Shown here: positions 24,066 to 32,964 of the stretch, piece by piece
Layout of the letters: each line of letters opens with the position of its first letter
Position numbering within the stretch: position 1 is the stretch's first letter
DNA from: JAIEOG01 sp964519985
Lineage (GTDB): Bacteria; Bdellovibrionota; FAC87; UBA2466
Direction of reading: 5' to 3'
NCBI GenBank assembly: GCA_964519985.1
Contig: CAZFMF010000002.1
Coordinates: 186,001-250,000, forward strand
Length of the DNA stretch: 64,000 bases
Position numbers and translations under genes: made by a program
Notes under the pieces: model-generated
What the model was told of the DNA's origin: nothing
Databases searched by the model: none
Seen by the model: only the letters and a program-made list of their open reading frames with translations

Positions 24066-26587
24066 GAAACATTTTTGCAACTTTGACGCTAGGGATCTGC
24101 CTGTCGACGGTAGTTCATGCACTCGACCAAGCTTCCGAATGCCCAACGATCCTGAGCGGCAGCCTCGACGAGGCCAGTGCATTCGTCCTCAATGCCAGCC
24201 AAAAACTGTACCGTTACGGGCAACTCACTAAACCGAATGCTGCCAACCGCGAAGCGCTTGCCAAGTTGCTCAAACGGCAAGGCTTGACCACCACCGATTG
24301 GGATCTCGTCGACAATATCAAATTCGACAAAACCGCACTCGGAACAAAGGCATTTCTGGAAATGCTGGAAGCGCGGGGTCGGCGCGGCGCCGAGTTGCCG
24401 ATTTCGAAAAAGGAGGCGGCCGTGCTGCGCAAGCTTAACGCCGCCGCCGAAGATGCAAGAAGCAATTTGGTGAATCAACTGGCGAAAAATGAGCTGGTGG
24501 CGTGGGAAACTCACAAGCGTTTGCTCACCTTCGAAGAGCTAAACGTGGCCGCTCAGCAACTCACCCAGAATGCAGAATTCCGTATGAGCCACCTTGGCTA
24601 TGCGGATTTAGAGACTTGGCGTTACGCGGTCACGACCACTTCGGAAAGGCTCCGCAAGAAGATTGAGAAAGACCTCTCAGATGCTCTATTGAATGTTGTA
24701 AGTGCGACCGGCGAGATTCCCGAGGGCGACACTCAGCTACTCGATGCCATAGCGGGAACGCTGAATACTCCCTCGGCGGAGATCGTTGCTTTCATGGGAA
24801 GTGAACGCCGTTTGTTCCACGACATGAACCATTTGATCTCTCTAACGACGAGCAATCGTCCAGGATCTTTTCGCAAGGTGATGAACCGCCGCTTCTTCAG
24901 CGCCGAACGCCAAGCGAAGATGCTCGAGGCGGTCCGCAACGCATCGGAGGTGATTCTCTTTAAGGCCGCCGAAAGCCAGGATCTTATCAACTTCAACTCG
25001 GTAAAGGCGCTTTCGCGCGCTTTGAACGATGCTCCAATTGTCATCGGACTGCCCTTCGCCGAAATCGGTCTGATCCCGGAAAAATTGCACTGGCTCTTTA
25101 AAGAGCCCAATGTGCATTTCATGGTCGACCGTGGGATCGCGTTCACGCGGGATTTTCTCGTTGTGGACTATGGGTTCGAAGACAAACGCCAAAACCCGCT
25201 TACGGGGCTAGAAGCGATTCACCAGCCAACGGATCGGGTGGTTCTTTTCCACCCGCGCGTGCGTTCGATAACTCGCGCCTCCGGAAACTACGACACGCAT
25301 TCGGGGTTCATCATGACCACAGGCTCGATGAGCGATCCGGCTTACTGGGGCAAGTTCAACATCAGTATGAGCACCGATGAACGCGCCCAGCTGGAGGCCG
25401 AGCAGAACCGATCGGTCGTTGTCCTTTCACGCCGCTACCGCAGTGAGAAATTCGGGGACCTCGTGGGAAGTGCCAACGGCATTGCCCCGCGCCGCGTCCG
25501 TTTCAGTGATGCCCGCTACGGCAACTCCGCCGGACTCTTCGACCTAGGCAAGCTTTACACCGACAATGGGGTGTTTGATCTTGAAACGCTGCCCGCCGTC
25601 GTCTTGGGAGATGTACACCTCGGCAATACTGACCCGAAATTTCTCCGGGCCACTGCGGACGCCTTTTTACAGCTCGGAATTCTGCAGAAGAACCCCTATT
25701 TTGGGCAACCACTGCAGCGTGAACTCATGCCCGGCAAGATGGGGCTCGGGGCGATCGTTCTCCACGACTTGATCGACGGAGGGCCAAACAATCGGCACAA
25801 CCTCGAATCGTTGATCTCACAAGCGGTGGCGGACAAAAACGCCGGCCTAAGCCTAGAAAACCACGTTCGAACGGCGGCGGCCTGGGTCAAGGAGCTCACG
25901 CTGTTATTGCCCGAAACGCAGGTTATTGTGCCGGTCGACAACCACGGCAGTGATTGGCTGGTGAAGCGGCTTCAAGACGGAGACCTTTTCCGGGGCCCGC
26001 CCAAGGAAGTTCCGTTGGTCCTCCAACTGATGAAGGACGCCATTCAAGAAGGCGCGAACCCGTACAAGCGCCTATTCCAATACTTTGGTCTCGACTCCGA
26101 TCGCGTACTCTTCATGAGCAACGCCGACACGTACCGCGCTGGGATCGATTTTGAACACCGCCACGCATACCGGATCGTACAGGGCGTGGAAGTGGGACAG
26201 CATGGGCATATGGGATGGAATGGAGCCAAATCGATTTCGGTTGCAAAACTCCTCTCCTCCTATGGGGCGAACGTTTCCGGCCACACGCACTCTAGCGCCG
26301 AAGTGGGTACCAGTGTGAAGGTCGGAACGGGAACGCCGGTTCGGCAGAGTTATCACCGCGGTCCATCCAGTTCTGATGCCTCCATTGCACTGGTTTACAG
26401 TGATATGGCAGTTCAACTCCTGCGAATGCAAAAGGGAAGCTTCGTACCCAACGCTGCGCCACAACCTCCGGAAGAGTTCTTTCCGAGCCCGGAATTTCCC
26501 AAGGTGCTCACGCGCAAAATTCCACCGGGCGGACCGACTACGGATCAGTATCGGAGCAATCCCCCGGTTAACCGCCACCGGCGCTGA
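24062..26587 (+). CDS. Exported T5-A1-like metallophosphoesterase
   Basis: 841 residues with a signal peptide (MRNIFATLTLGICLSTVVHA). The N-terminal ~270 residues are helical and not recognised. The C-terminal part has a complete metallophosphoesterase set: GDVHLG (Asp517, His519), HDLIDG (568-573), VDNHGSDW (Asn627, His628), GQHGHMG (His714, His716) and SGHTHS (His741, His743). The order GDxH, DNH, GQHGHxGxNGA, GHTH plus the preceding HPRVRS and SAGLFDLGKLYTDNG segments recall the phage T5 pre-early protein A1 and its relatives. That comparison is from memory. A secreted nuclease or phosphodiesterase is the best guess. Confidence 0.65.
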   Translation: MRNIFATLTLGICLSTVVHALDQASECPTILSGSLDEASAFVLNASQKLYRYGQLTKPNAANREALAKLLKRQGLTTTDWDLVDNIKFDKTALGTKAFLEMLEARGRRGAELPISKKEAAVLRKLNAAAEDARSNLVNQLAKNELVAWETHKRLLTFEELNVAAQQLTQNAEFRMSHLGYADLETWRYAVTTTSERLRKKIEKDLSDALLNVVSATGEIPEGDTQLLDAIAGTLNTPSAEIVAFMGSERRLFHDMNHLISLTTSNRPGSFRKVMNRRFFSAERQAKMLEAVRNASEVILFKAAESQDLINFNSVKALSRALNDAPIVIGLPFAEIGLIPEKLHWLFKEPNVHFMVDRGIAFTRDFLVVDYGFEDKRQNPLTGLEAIHQPTDRVVLFHPRVRSITRASGNYDTHSGFIMTTGSMSDPAYWGKFNISMSTDERAQLEAEQNRSVVVLSRRYRSEKFGDLVGSANGIAPRRVRFSDARYGNSAGLFDLGKLYTDNGVFDLETLPAVVLGDVHLGNTDPKFLRATADAFLQLGILQKNPYFGQPLQRELMPGKMGLGAIVLHDLIDGGPNNRHNLESLISQAVADKNAGLSLENHVRTAAAWVKELTLLLPETQVIVPVDNHGSDWLVKRLQDGDLFRGPPKEVPLVLQLMKDAIQEGANPYKRLFQYFGLDSDRVLFMSNADTYRAGIDFEHRHAYRIVQGVEVGQHGHMGWNGAKSISVAKLLSSYGANVSGHTHSSAEVGTSVKVGTGTPVRQSYHRGPSSSDASIALVYSDMAVQLLRMQKGSFVPNAAPQPPEEFFPSPEFPKVLTRKIPPGGPTTDQYRSNPPVNRHRR

Positions 26588-26609
26588 GTCGTTGCAAGCG
26601 TGGCAATAG

Positions 26610-26686
26610 GTGCCCATCGACTTTCCGGCCGGAAAAGTGCCAGGTGCGGCACCCGCTACCTTCTCGGCCGAGAAGTCGATGGGCAC
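26610..26686. repeat. Large inverted repeat between convergent genes
   Basis: Outer 14-bp arms GTGCCCATCGACTT and AAGTCGATGGGCAC enclose two smaller palindromes (CTTTCCGGCCGGAAAAG and TTCTCGGCCGAGAAG) and the segment GTGCCAGGTGCGGCAC. It is followed by TTTT, so it may terminate the plus-strand phosphoesterase unit. It lies between the two convergent 3' ends. Confidence 0.75.
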
Positions 26687-26688
26687 TT

Positions 26689-27777
26689 TTAGAGATAGTA
26701 ATGGAACTGCGTCCAGAAATAGTAGGACGGTGCAAATCGCGTCGTCATATCCTGTCGGCGATCGTACTGGGCGCGTAACTCGATATGCGGCCATGGAAAC
26801 CATTGGGAGCCGCCGCCCCACGCCCAGGATTCGGGGCCCGTGGCGCGCGTCTTGGCATATTCCGCCGCTAGGTACACGTGCACACCCTTATGGACTTCGT
26901 AGCTCAAACGACCGTAGGAGACGGGCCCAAAAGAAGCCACGCCGCCGACCGTAAAACTTTGCAGGTCGATTTCGGTAAGCAGAAAAAACTTCTCGGTGAA
27001 TCCCACAATCGCGTACGGACCAAAAAGATGGCGCGTGGAATCGCTATCGATGCCGAGATAGTAGCCCATCCCAACCTTGGCGCGTTCGCCGAGATTGTAA
27101 GCGCCGCGCACGGCGAAACCTTTTTCCCGATCTTGGCCCGGCCGACCAAAAATCGCAGTCGCAAACACATCGAACTGCTCGCCGAGCCACGACCCTTCTA
27201 GATTATAGGATTCCGAGCCCTGACCTAATCCCACTCCCTGCTTGGTCGTGATGGCGTGGTCGGGCAAATTGATACCAAAAGCCGGCAAGAACCGGCCCGC
27301 CCGTAGCATCCAATGGCTTTCTTCGTTGGGTCGGTAAATGACGTAGTGCCGTCGGCTGGTGAATTCTTTGCCGGGAATGTCTTGCACGCCGGCCGTTGCC
27401 ACCACCTGCACCGGCCCCGCTTTCACCGCGGCTTCGAGATCTCCTTGCATGAAAATGAATCGGCCTTCTTTTTCGATGTCGCTGGCACGAAACAGCTGCA
27501 GGATGCGAAAGTCCCCGCCAAAACTCAACGGCGGATCGGTCGCCGGCAGGAGTCCGTGGAGAAATGCCCCCTGCCCCTCTTTGGACCAAGTGCTTAAGAC
27601 TTCCTCGGCTTGCACTCGACCGTAGCCATTCAAAATGCCGCCACCATTCGGACTGACGTGACACGAAGTGCAGTTCACATAACCGTGGCGGACCATCTCC
27701 GGGAAGGCAAACGCGTTGGAAGCTCCCAGAACCGACGACAAAGCGACCGCGCTCAGCGCGCGGCTAAAACCCTTCAT
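26689..27777 (-). CDS. Outer-membrane beta-barrel with one N-terminal c-type heme site
   Basis: 362 residues. The signal peptide ends near ASNAFA. One heme motif follows at once in GYVNCTSCHVSPNGGG. The remaining ~300 residues alternate polar and aromatic/hydrophobic residues in many short strands and end in YYFWTQFHYYL, an outer-membrane-type C-terminus. A mono-heme cytochrome fused to a barrel is the layout of Cyc2-type porins, although sequence homology to Cyc2 is not shown. ATG 27777 overlaps the yceI stop (TGATG); GTG 27780 is an alternative. It is the last gene of a three-gene minus-strand unit with a heme lipoprotein and YceI. Confidence 0.75.
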   Translation of the reverse strand: MKGFSRALSAVALSSVLGASNAFAFPEMVRHGYVNCTSCHVSPNGGGILNGYGRVQAEEVLSTWSKEGQGAFLHGLLPATDPPLSFGGDFRILQLFRASDIEKEGRFIFMQGDLEAAVKAGPVQVVATAGVQDIPGKEFTSRRHYVIYRPNEESHWMLRAGRFLPAFGINLPDHAITTKQGVGLGQGSESYNLEGSWLGEQFDVFATAIFGRPGQDREKGFAVRGAYNLGERAKVGMGYYLGIDSDSTRHLFGPYAIVGFTEKFFLLTEIDLQSFTVGGVASFGPVSYGRLSYEVHKGVHVYLAAEYAKTRATGPESWAWGGGSQWFPWPHIELRAQYDRRQDMTTRFAPSYYFWTQFHYYL

Positions 27778-28382
27778 CACGACAGCGGACCTTCCACTTC
27801 CACGGTGACCTGCACGTCTTCCGCGACGGTCACCCCCATAAAGCTGGGCAGCTCGATTTTGTGCGATGGGATCGTGGTACCAAACTTAAATTCCATCTCG
27901 GCTTTGGCGCCTTTCCGCTCAATGTCGACCGTTCCGGTAACGGGTTTCGCAACACCGTGAACCGTTAAGGTTCCTTTAAAGGGGACCCCCTTAGCCTCAC
28001 CGTCTCCCTTGACCAGGGGCTCCGGCAACTTCAGCTCCGTCAGGGCAAACTCGGCCTTCGGAAACTTCGCCGTCTCCAGGTATTTCTCCTTCATATGCCG
28101 ATCACGCAATGAAATTCCGGTCGTCAGCGAATCGAGCGGGAATTTCGCGGTGCCCACAATGGAATCCCCCTTCAGCTCCAGCTTACCTTCCATCTTGGCG
28201 CCTTCTCCCGACTTCGCCTTGCCGTTGATCTTCAGCATGCTCGGTTTCCCAACCGCCAAGAACTCCACCTTGGTTTCGGAGAGGCTCAAGTCCAAGATTT
28301 TGGCCGGCGTAACCGTCTTGGGCGTCTCCGCCGCCGTGGTCACAAAAGAAATCGTTAATAGGCTGAGTGCGAGCTTTTGCAT
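27777..28382 (-). CDS. YceI family periplasmic protein
   Basis: 201 residues with a signal peptide (LALSLLTISFVTTAA). The YceI lipocalin-like fold is shown by TKVEFLAVGKPSMLKINGKA, LDSLTTGISLRDRHMKEKYL, KAEFALTEL and GTLTVHGVAKPVTGTVDI. Members bind a polyisoprenoid chain and often accompany cytochrome b561 or redox genes. Here it lies between a heme lipoprotein and a heme barrel, which fits a redox task. The 26-base gap upstream suggests one transcript. Confidence 0.88.
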   Translation of the reverse strand: MQKLALSLLTISFVTTAAETPKTVTPAKILDLSLSETKVEFLAVGKPSMLKINGKAKSGEGAKMEGKLELKGDSIVGTAKFPLDSLTTGISLRDRHMKEKYLETAKFPKAEFALTELKLPEPLVKGDGEAKGVPFKGTLTVHGVAKPVTGTVDIERKGAKAEMEFKFGTTIPSHKIELPSFMGVTVAEDVQVTVEVEGPLS

Positions 28383-28407
28383 ATTTTCCTCGAGTTGAAT
28401 TTAAAAC

Positions 28408-28791
28408 CTATTTTTCCGGAGCGCCGTCTTCAATCCATTCCCGTACCCTTTGGATAAGTTCCGGCGTGGGTTTGGATCCGCTTTTGGGCATGTTGCCCGC
28501 CACCATAGCCAAGTAAACCGAGCTATTGTCGGGATCTTTGGGAACGATCCAACCGTCATCCATCAAAACCCGGTAATCACCAATGAGCAGCCCTCCCCCC
28601 GGTTCATCTCCCTCATGGCAACGCAGACAAAAGGGTTGGAGAACATCTGCGCGGATGGTGACGAAGGTCGGGGGCCCGGCTGGTGTTTCGGGGGGGATCG
28701 GAGCCGTTGGCCCACCCATGGGATCCAACGCCTCATAATAATTGCACGAGACCAAAAACAGGGATGCGATCAAAATGAAAACCATTCTCAT
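28408..28791 (-). CDS. Mono-heme cytochrome c lipoprotein
   Basis: 127 residues. The lipobox is LVSC (Cys16), followed by a Pro-rich tether, then FCLRCHEGDEPGGG, a single CxxCH heme site. A later AGNMPKSGSKP gives a likely axial Met. The domain resembles the short planctomycete-type cytochrome c module. It would be anchored at the periplasmic membrane face and could pass electrons to the downstream mono-heme barrel. It is first in the unit 28791 to 26689. The start codon region ATGAGAATGGTTTTCATT looks faintly like a Fur site, but it is coding, so I do not call it. Confidence 0.82.
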   Translation of the reverse strand: MRMVFILIASLFLVSCNYYEALDPMGGPTAPIPPETPAGPPTFVTIRADVLQPFCLRCHEGDEPGGGLLIGDYRVLMDDGWIVPKDPDNSSVYLAMVAGNMPKSGSKPTPELIQRVREWIEDGAPEK

Positions 28792-28866
28792 TGGGTAAGA
28801 ATGCTGCGGGATCGCCCTCAGAACAAATCGATTTCGCTTATATGAGTTATCAACGTCACCAGATGT

Positions 28867-30312
28867 TTATAAATAGGGAGAAAACAGGCGCGCGAACCCG
28901 TCTCGCAAACGCACGCCGAAGGAGCGTTGCGCGAGCTTCTCGGCCGTCATCCGCCAAGAGCGAGCGATCATCGTGTCCATGTAATCATTCATGCTGCGCG
29001 TCAAACCGGTATCAAACGCCTCGACGTTCACTTCGAAGTTCAAACGCAGACTGCGCTCATCCCAATTCACCGATCCAAAGAAGGTCCAGCGATCGTCCAC
29101 GGTCATGAGCTTCGAGTGATCAAAGGGCGGGGGAGAAAAGTAAACCTCGCAACCTCGCTCGAGCAACGGTGGCAGCGTGGCGTTCGACGCCCATTTTACC
29201 CACGGCAGGTTATTGCGTTCGGGCAAGACAATCTGCACCTGAATGCCCCGCAATGAAGCGGTATTCAACGCCGTAATCAAGCGCGCGTCCGGAACGAAGT
29301 ATGGAGTCATGACCCGTACCCGACGCTGGGCTCCCGAGATCGCGCCCAGCAAGATCCACCGCGCGTTCTCCATATGGCGATCGGGCCCGTCTTCCACGCA
29401 ACGGGCTAGGACCGGACCTTGTTCGGAAAGGGCCGGGAACCACGCACTGCCGTGGAGCTTCTCCTTCGTCGCGAACTCCCAATCGTCCGCGAAGACCTGT
29501 TGCAGATCCGCCACCACCGGCCCGCGCACCCGAAAATGCATGTCCCGGATCGCACCGTCCTCGTCGCCCTTCTGGACGACGTGCTTGCTCCGGATGTTCA
29601 TTCCGCCGGTGAACGCGACCATTCCGTCTACCACCATGATCTTACGGTGCAGGCGCAGATTCATGAAAAAGAAGGACTTGGGACCAAAAATCGGTAGGAA
29701 GCGCGCAACGCGCACGCCGCGCCGGCGCAGAATGCGGTCCATGCGTCTTTTGCTGTAGCGCGAGCCCGCGTCGTCGATCAGGACGCGGACTTGCACTCCC
29801 CGTTTTACCGCCGCTTCCAACGCGTCGGCGAAACGCAGACCCAATTCATCGTAATCGAAAATATAGGTGCCCAACGTCACGGTGTAGCGGGCGTTTTCAA
29901 TCGCCTTGAGCATCTCTGGATAGGCCTGGTCGCCGTTGATCAACGGATCAATCGAGTTTCCGCCGATGGCCGGGAGCCCCGTCACCGAATCGCCCAGACG
30001 CAGCAAGCTCGCCGATTCGATGGCGATATTGGCGCCGAGTGCTTCGCGCATCGGCAAAACGCGGCGCGGAGAACGCAGGGCCTGGGCGTGGCGTTTGATT
30101 CGGTTCACGCCGAAAACCAGGTAAGCGAAGGCGCCAACGAAAGGGGACAACCAAATGAGCCCCATCCACGCAATCGCCGATCGGGTGTCGTTCTTACGCA
30201 GAATCACGTGGACGGACGTCAAAGCCGCCGCGATCAAACCGAGCCACCCGAGGAGCGGAAAACTCCATTCGAATTCACCGGTGAGTGTGAAAATATCCGT
30301 CCAGTTCGACAA
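28867..30312 (-). CDS. cls: Cardiolipin synthase
   Basis: 481-residue phospholipase-D-family enzyme that condenses two phosphatidylglycerols to cardiolipin in the inner membrane. Two N-terminal membrane segments (PLLGWLGLIAAALTSVHVIL and IAWMGLIWLSPFVGAFAYLVF) precede both catalytic HKD motifs, LHRKIMVVDG and FDHSKLMTVDD. Length and order are typical of bacterial Cls. It is divergent from the penicillin acylase gene, with 78 bases between them. Confidence 0.92.
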   Translation of the reverse strand: MSNWTDIFTLTGEFEWSFPLLGWLGLIAAALTSVHVILRKNDTRSAIAWMGLIWLSPFVGAFAYLVFGVNRIKRHAQALRSPRRVLPMREALGANIAIESASLLRLGDSVTGLPAIGGNSIDPLINGDQAYPEMLKAIENARYTVTLGTYIFDYDELGLRFADALEAAVKRGVQVRVLIDDAGSRYSKRRMDRILRRRGVRVARFLPIFGPKSFFFMNLRLHRKIMVVDGMVAFTGGMNIRSKHVVQKGDEDGAIRDMHFRVRGPVVADLQQVFADDWEFATKEKLHGSAWFPALSEQGPVLARCVEDGPDRHMENARWILLGAISGAQRRVRVMTPYFVPDARLITALNTASLRGIQVQIVLPERNNLPWVKWASNATLPPLLERGCEVYFSPPPFDHSKLMTVDDRWTFFGSVNWDERSLRLNFEVNVEAFDTGLTRSMNDYMDTMIARSWRMTAEKLAQRSFGVRLRDGFARLFSPYL

Positions 30313-30390
30313 GCTACCCCTTGGGAACGCCTACCCTAGCCGAGGGCCTTCCCTCTCGCAATGAGCGCGCCGGGCGGCTAAGATGACGGT

Positions 30391-32964
30391 TTGAACCGAA
30401 TCGCCGAAATCCTCTTTATCTTCGCGGCCCTGTCTCTACTGGCACTGGGGCGCCATCTCACCGTCCCCATGTGGATTGCGGGGATTTCATACCTGATTTT
30501 GTGCTCCGGCCTACGGTTTCGTCGCAATCCCCGGCATCCCTATTTGACCCTCACCGCGCTAACCCTGGATCTTGGGCTCGTCGCTTTGCTGCAGATCCAG
30601 CGCGGCGCTTTGCAAACCGCCTTCAGCCTAACCCGCCCTGTGCTCGATCAGATCCACATTGCGGCTTCCGCCAGCGCCACTTTGCTCTATTTCCCCGTAC
30701 TCTATTTGGGTTTTTCGCTTTGGCGCGGCAATACCCGCCATCGCCGCTGGCACAAACGCGTGAGTCTCGCCGCTTTTGCCTTTCGGTCCGTGGGCTTTGC
30801 GTTCATGTTTTCGATGATTCGTCCGGATCCCATCACCGCCGAAAAGCGCCTGGCGATGTTGCCGATCCAGTCCCTGCCCATCGCAGCGCCGGTGACACTC
30901 TACTGGAACGCGCACGGTGTCCCTTTCATCCACGCCGAAACGGATTCGGACGGAGCGTTCGCGCTGGGCCTGGTGCACGCGCACCTACGGCTCGGACAGA
31001 TGGAAACTTTGCGACGGCTTTCCGCCGGCCGCGCCGCGGAGATGGTGGGACCTCCCGCCATCGATGTCGATCGCGCCATTCGCACCTTAAATCTCGGCCG
31101 CGCCGTGCCGGCGATGGAACGCGCATTGCCGCCGGACACCCGCGAATGGCTGCGCCGCTATGTCGAAGGAATCAATCTCTACCAGGCGCAAATGAAAACC
31201 CCGCCGCCCGAGTGGGAACTCTTTGGCATTCAACCGGAGCCTTGGGCAATCGCCGATGTCTTGCGACTCTCCCGCCTGGCGGGAGCCGATGTGAGTTGGA
31301 TGCGTTTGCTCGGATACTTCTCGCTCAAAGACGAGAAAGGGTTCGACGCGTTCTGGGCCCGCTACCGTGCCGCGCCCCACCGTTCCGCACTCTGGGATCC
31401 CTTTTCGCTGGTTTCCCGAACGGGCAGCAACGCCTTCGTTCTCGCCGGTTCCCGCACGCGCTCGGGCAAACCTTTGATCGCAAGCGATCCGCACCTCGGA
31501 CTTTCCCTGCCGAATTTTTGGGTGCTGGTGGGCCTGAAGACACCGACGCTGCATACGGTCGGCCTGTCGATTCCCGGCGTTCCGTTCATCGCCCTGGGAC
31601 GCAATCCCGATCTCGCCTGGGGCGGTACGAATATGCACGCGATGAGCAGCGACCTTTTCGATCTCACCGATGCGCACCCCGAGATTGAGATTCAGCAAAC
31701 TCCGATTGCGGTCCGGGGCTGGCTCGACTCGGAGTCGCGCGTGCGCTGGACACGCTGGGGCCCTTTGATTTCTGACATTTCCTACCTCGCACCCAATATG
31801 GACGGAAAGCAGATCGCCCTGCGCTGGGCGGGTCACTCCCCTTCCGATGAGATCACGGCGTTTCTCAAAGCCAATCGCGCCCGCACCCCGCAAGAATTGC
31901 GGCGCGCGTTTCAAACCTACGCGGTTTCCGGACAAAATATTCTCTACGCTTCGCGCACCGGCGAAATCGGTCAAGTCTTTGCAGTTTCGCTGCCGCGCGA
32001 TCGAAAGCCCCTAGGCTCACTGCCCTACCGACCCCCGGGAGAAGACAAAGCGTGGGATCAGTGGCGCCGGTCCACCGACTTTCCCGAGATAAAATCGCCC
32101 GCCGACGGCATCTTAGTCTCCGCCAATCAAAAACCACCGGATGGGTATCCGTCGGTCGGCGAATTCTTCTCGCCCCCGCAGCGGGTAAATCGCTTGCGAC
32201 AACTGCTCACTCCCCGCCGAGATTGGGATCGAGATTCGGTGGCCACGATCCAGCGCGATGTCTACTCGGAAAGTTCCCACCGATTAAAGTCGGCACTCGT
32301 GGCGATCCTTAAGCCACGCGCCAAACCCAGTTGGACCTGGTGGAAGGATTTAGATCGATGGGATGGGAAGTACACCGCTGACTCCCGCGGGGCCCTCATC
32401 TACCAAGCACTCGTCGCACAGGCGGTACGTGAAATGTATGCGGAAACGTTGGGACCAAAGCTGGTGTCCTTTCTGCTTAGCGCAGAAGTCGGACAAGATT
32501 GGCTGCACGATGACCTTCAAGCGCCCACGCCCAATCAGTTGAATGCGCTCGAACGCGCGGGTGATTTGGTGGAGGAGACGATCGGCCATGCGCACTGGGG
32601 CGATCGCCACCGCCTCGTGCTCGGCCACCTGCTTTCGGGCATCCCCGTTCTCGGCCAGTCTTTTGTCTTTGCCGAAATGCCGGGAGAGGGATCGATCGAA
32701 ACGATCTACAAAAGCGCCCACGCCTTGGGGGCGCAGCACCACGCTGCCCGTTACGGTGCGCAGGCGCGACACATCTCGGACTTAGCCGATCCGGACGCCA
32801 ATGATTTTGTTCTCCTGGGTGGGCAAGACGGTTGGTGGGGCAGCGACCAGGCGATGGACCAAGTTCCGCTTTGGCGCAAAGGTGAGTTTGTGCGGGTCCC
32901 GCTCTCTTTAGAGAAGATCCGCGCTAGTTTTTTGACGGTCCAGACTCTGAACCCGCGCCACTAA
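30391..32964 (+). CDS. Penicillin acylase family hydrolase with a polytopic N-terminus
   Basis: 857 residues starting at TTG 30391; no ATG or GTG suits better. Residues 1 to ~150 hold four or five membrane segments (IAEILFIFAALSLLALG, VPMWIAGISYLILC, LDLGLVALLQI, ATLLYFPVLYLGFSLW, SVGFAFMFSMI), somewhat like DUF420 proteins. The acylase follows: GVPFIHAETDSDGAFALGLVHA, then SRTGSNAFVLAGSRTRSGKP with the autocatalytic Ser346, then ASDPHLGL and RNPDLAWGGTN. Family members cleave amide bonds of side chains, including homoserine-lactone signals. Membrane anchoring in place of a cleaved signal peptide is unusual. The 3' end overlaps the M3 peptidase gene by 41 bases. Confidence 0.85.
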   Translation: MNRIAEILFIFAALSLLALGRHLTVPMWIAGISYLILCSGLRFRRNPRHPYLTLTALTLDLGLVALLQIQRGALQTAFSLTRPVLDQIHIAASASATLLYFPVLYLGFSLWRGNTRHRRWHKRVSLAAFAFRSVGFAFMFSMIRPDPITAEKRLAMLPIQSLPIAAPVTLYWNAHGVPFIHAETDSDGAFALGLVHAHLRLGQMETLRRLSAGRAAEMVGPPAIDVDRAIRTLNLGRAVPAMERALPPDTREWLRRYVEGINLYQAQMKTPPPEWELFGIQPEPWAIADVLRLSRLAGADVSWMRLLGYFSLKDEKGFDAFWARYRAAPHRSALWDPFSLVSRTGSNAFVLAGSRTRSGKPLIASDPHLGLSLPNFWVLVGLKTPTLHTVGLSIPGVPFIALGRNPDLAWGGTNMHAMSSDLFDLTDAHPEIEIQQTPIAVRGWLDSESRVRWTRWGPLISDISYLAPNMDGKQIALRWAGHSPSDEITAFLKANRARTPQELRRAFQTYAVSGQNILYASRTGEIGQVFAVSLPRDRKPLGSLPYRPPGEDKAWDQWRRSTDFPEIKSPADGILVSANQKPPDGYPSVGEFFSPPQRVNRLRQLLTPRRDWDRDSVATIQRDVYSESSHRLKSALVAILKPRAKPSWTWWKDLDRWDGKYTADSRGALIYQALVAQAVREMYAETLGPKLVSFLLSAEVGQDWLHDDLQAPTPNQLNALERAGDLVEETIGHAHWGDRHRLVLGHLLSGIPVLGQSFVFAEMPGEGSIETIYKSAHALGAQHHAARYGAQARHISDLADPDANDFVLLGGQDGWWGSDQAMDQVPLWRKGEFVRVPLSLEKIRASFLTVQTLNPRH

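Noticed and set aside
22890..26587. Prophage remnant
   Set aside because: The A1-like gene has a signal peptide, and the flanking genes are ordinary chromosomal genes; there is no integrase, capsid or tail gene.
28775..28791. Second Fur box at the cytochrome lipoprotein start
   Set aside because: TGAGAATGGTTTTCATT is only partly palindromic and is coding sequence for the first residues; a chance match is likely.
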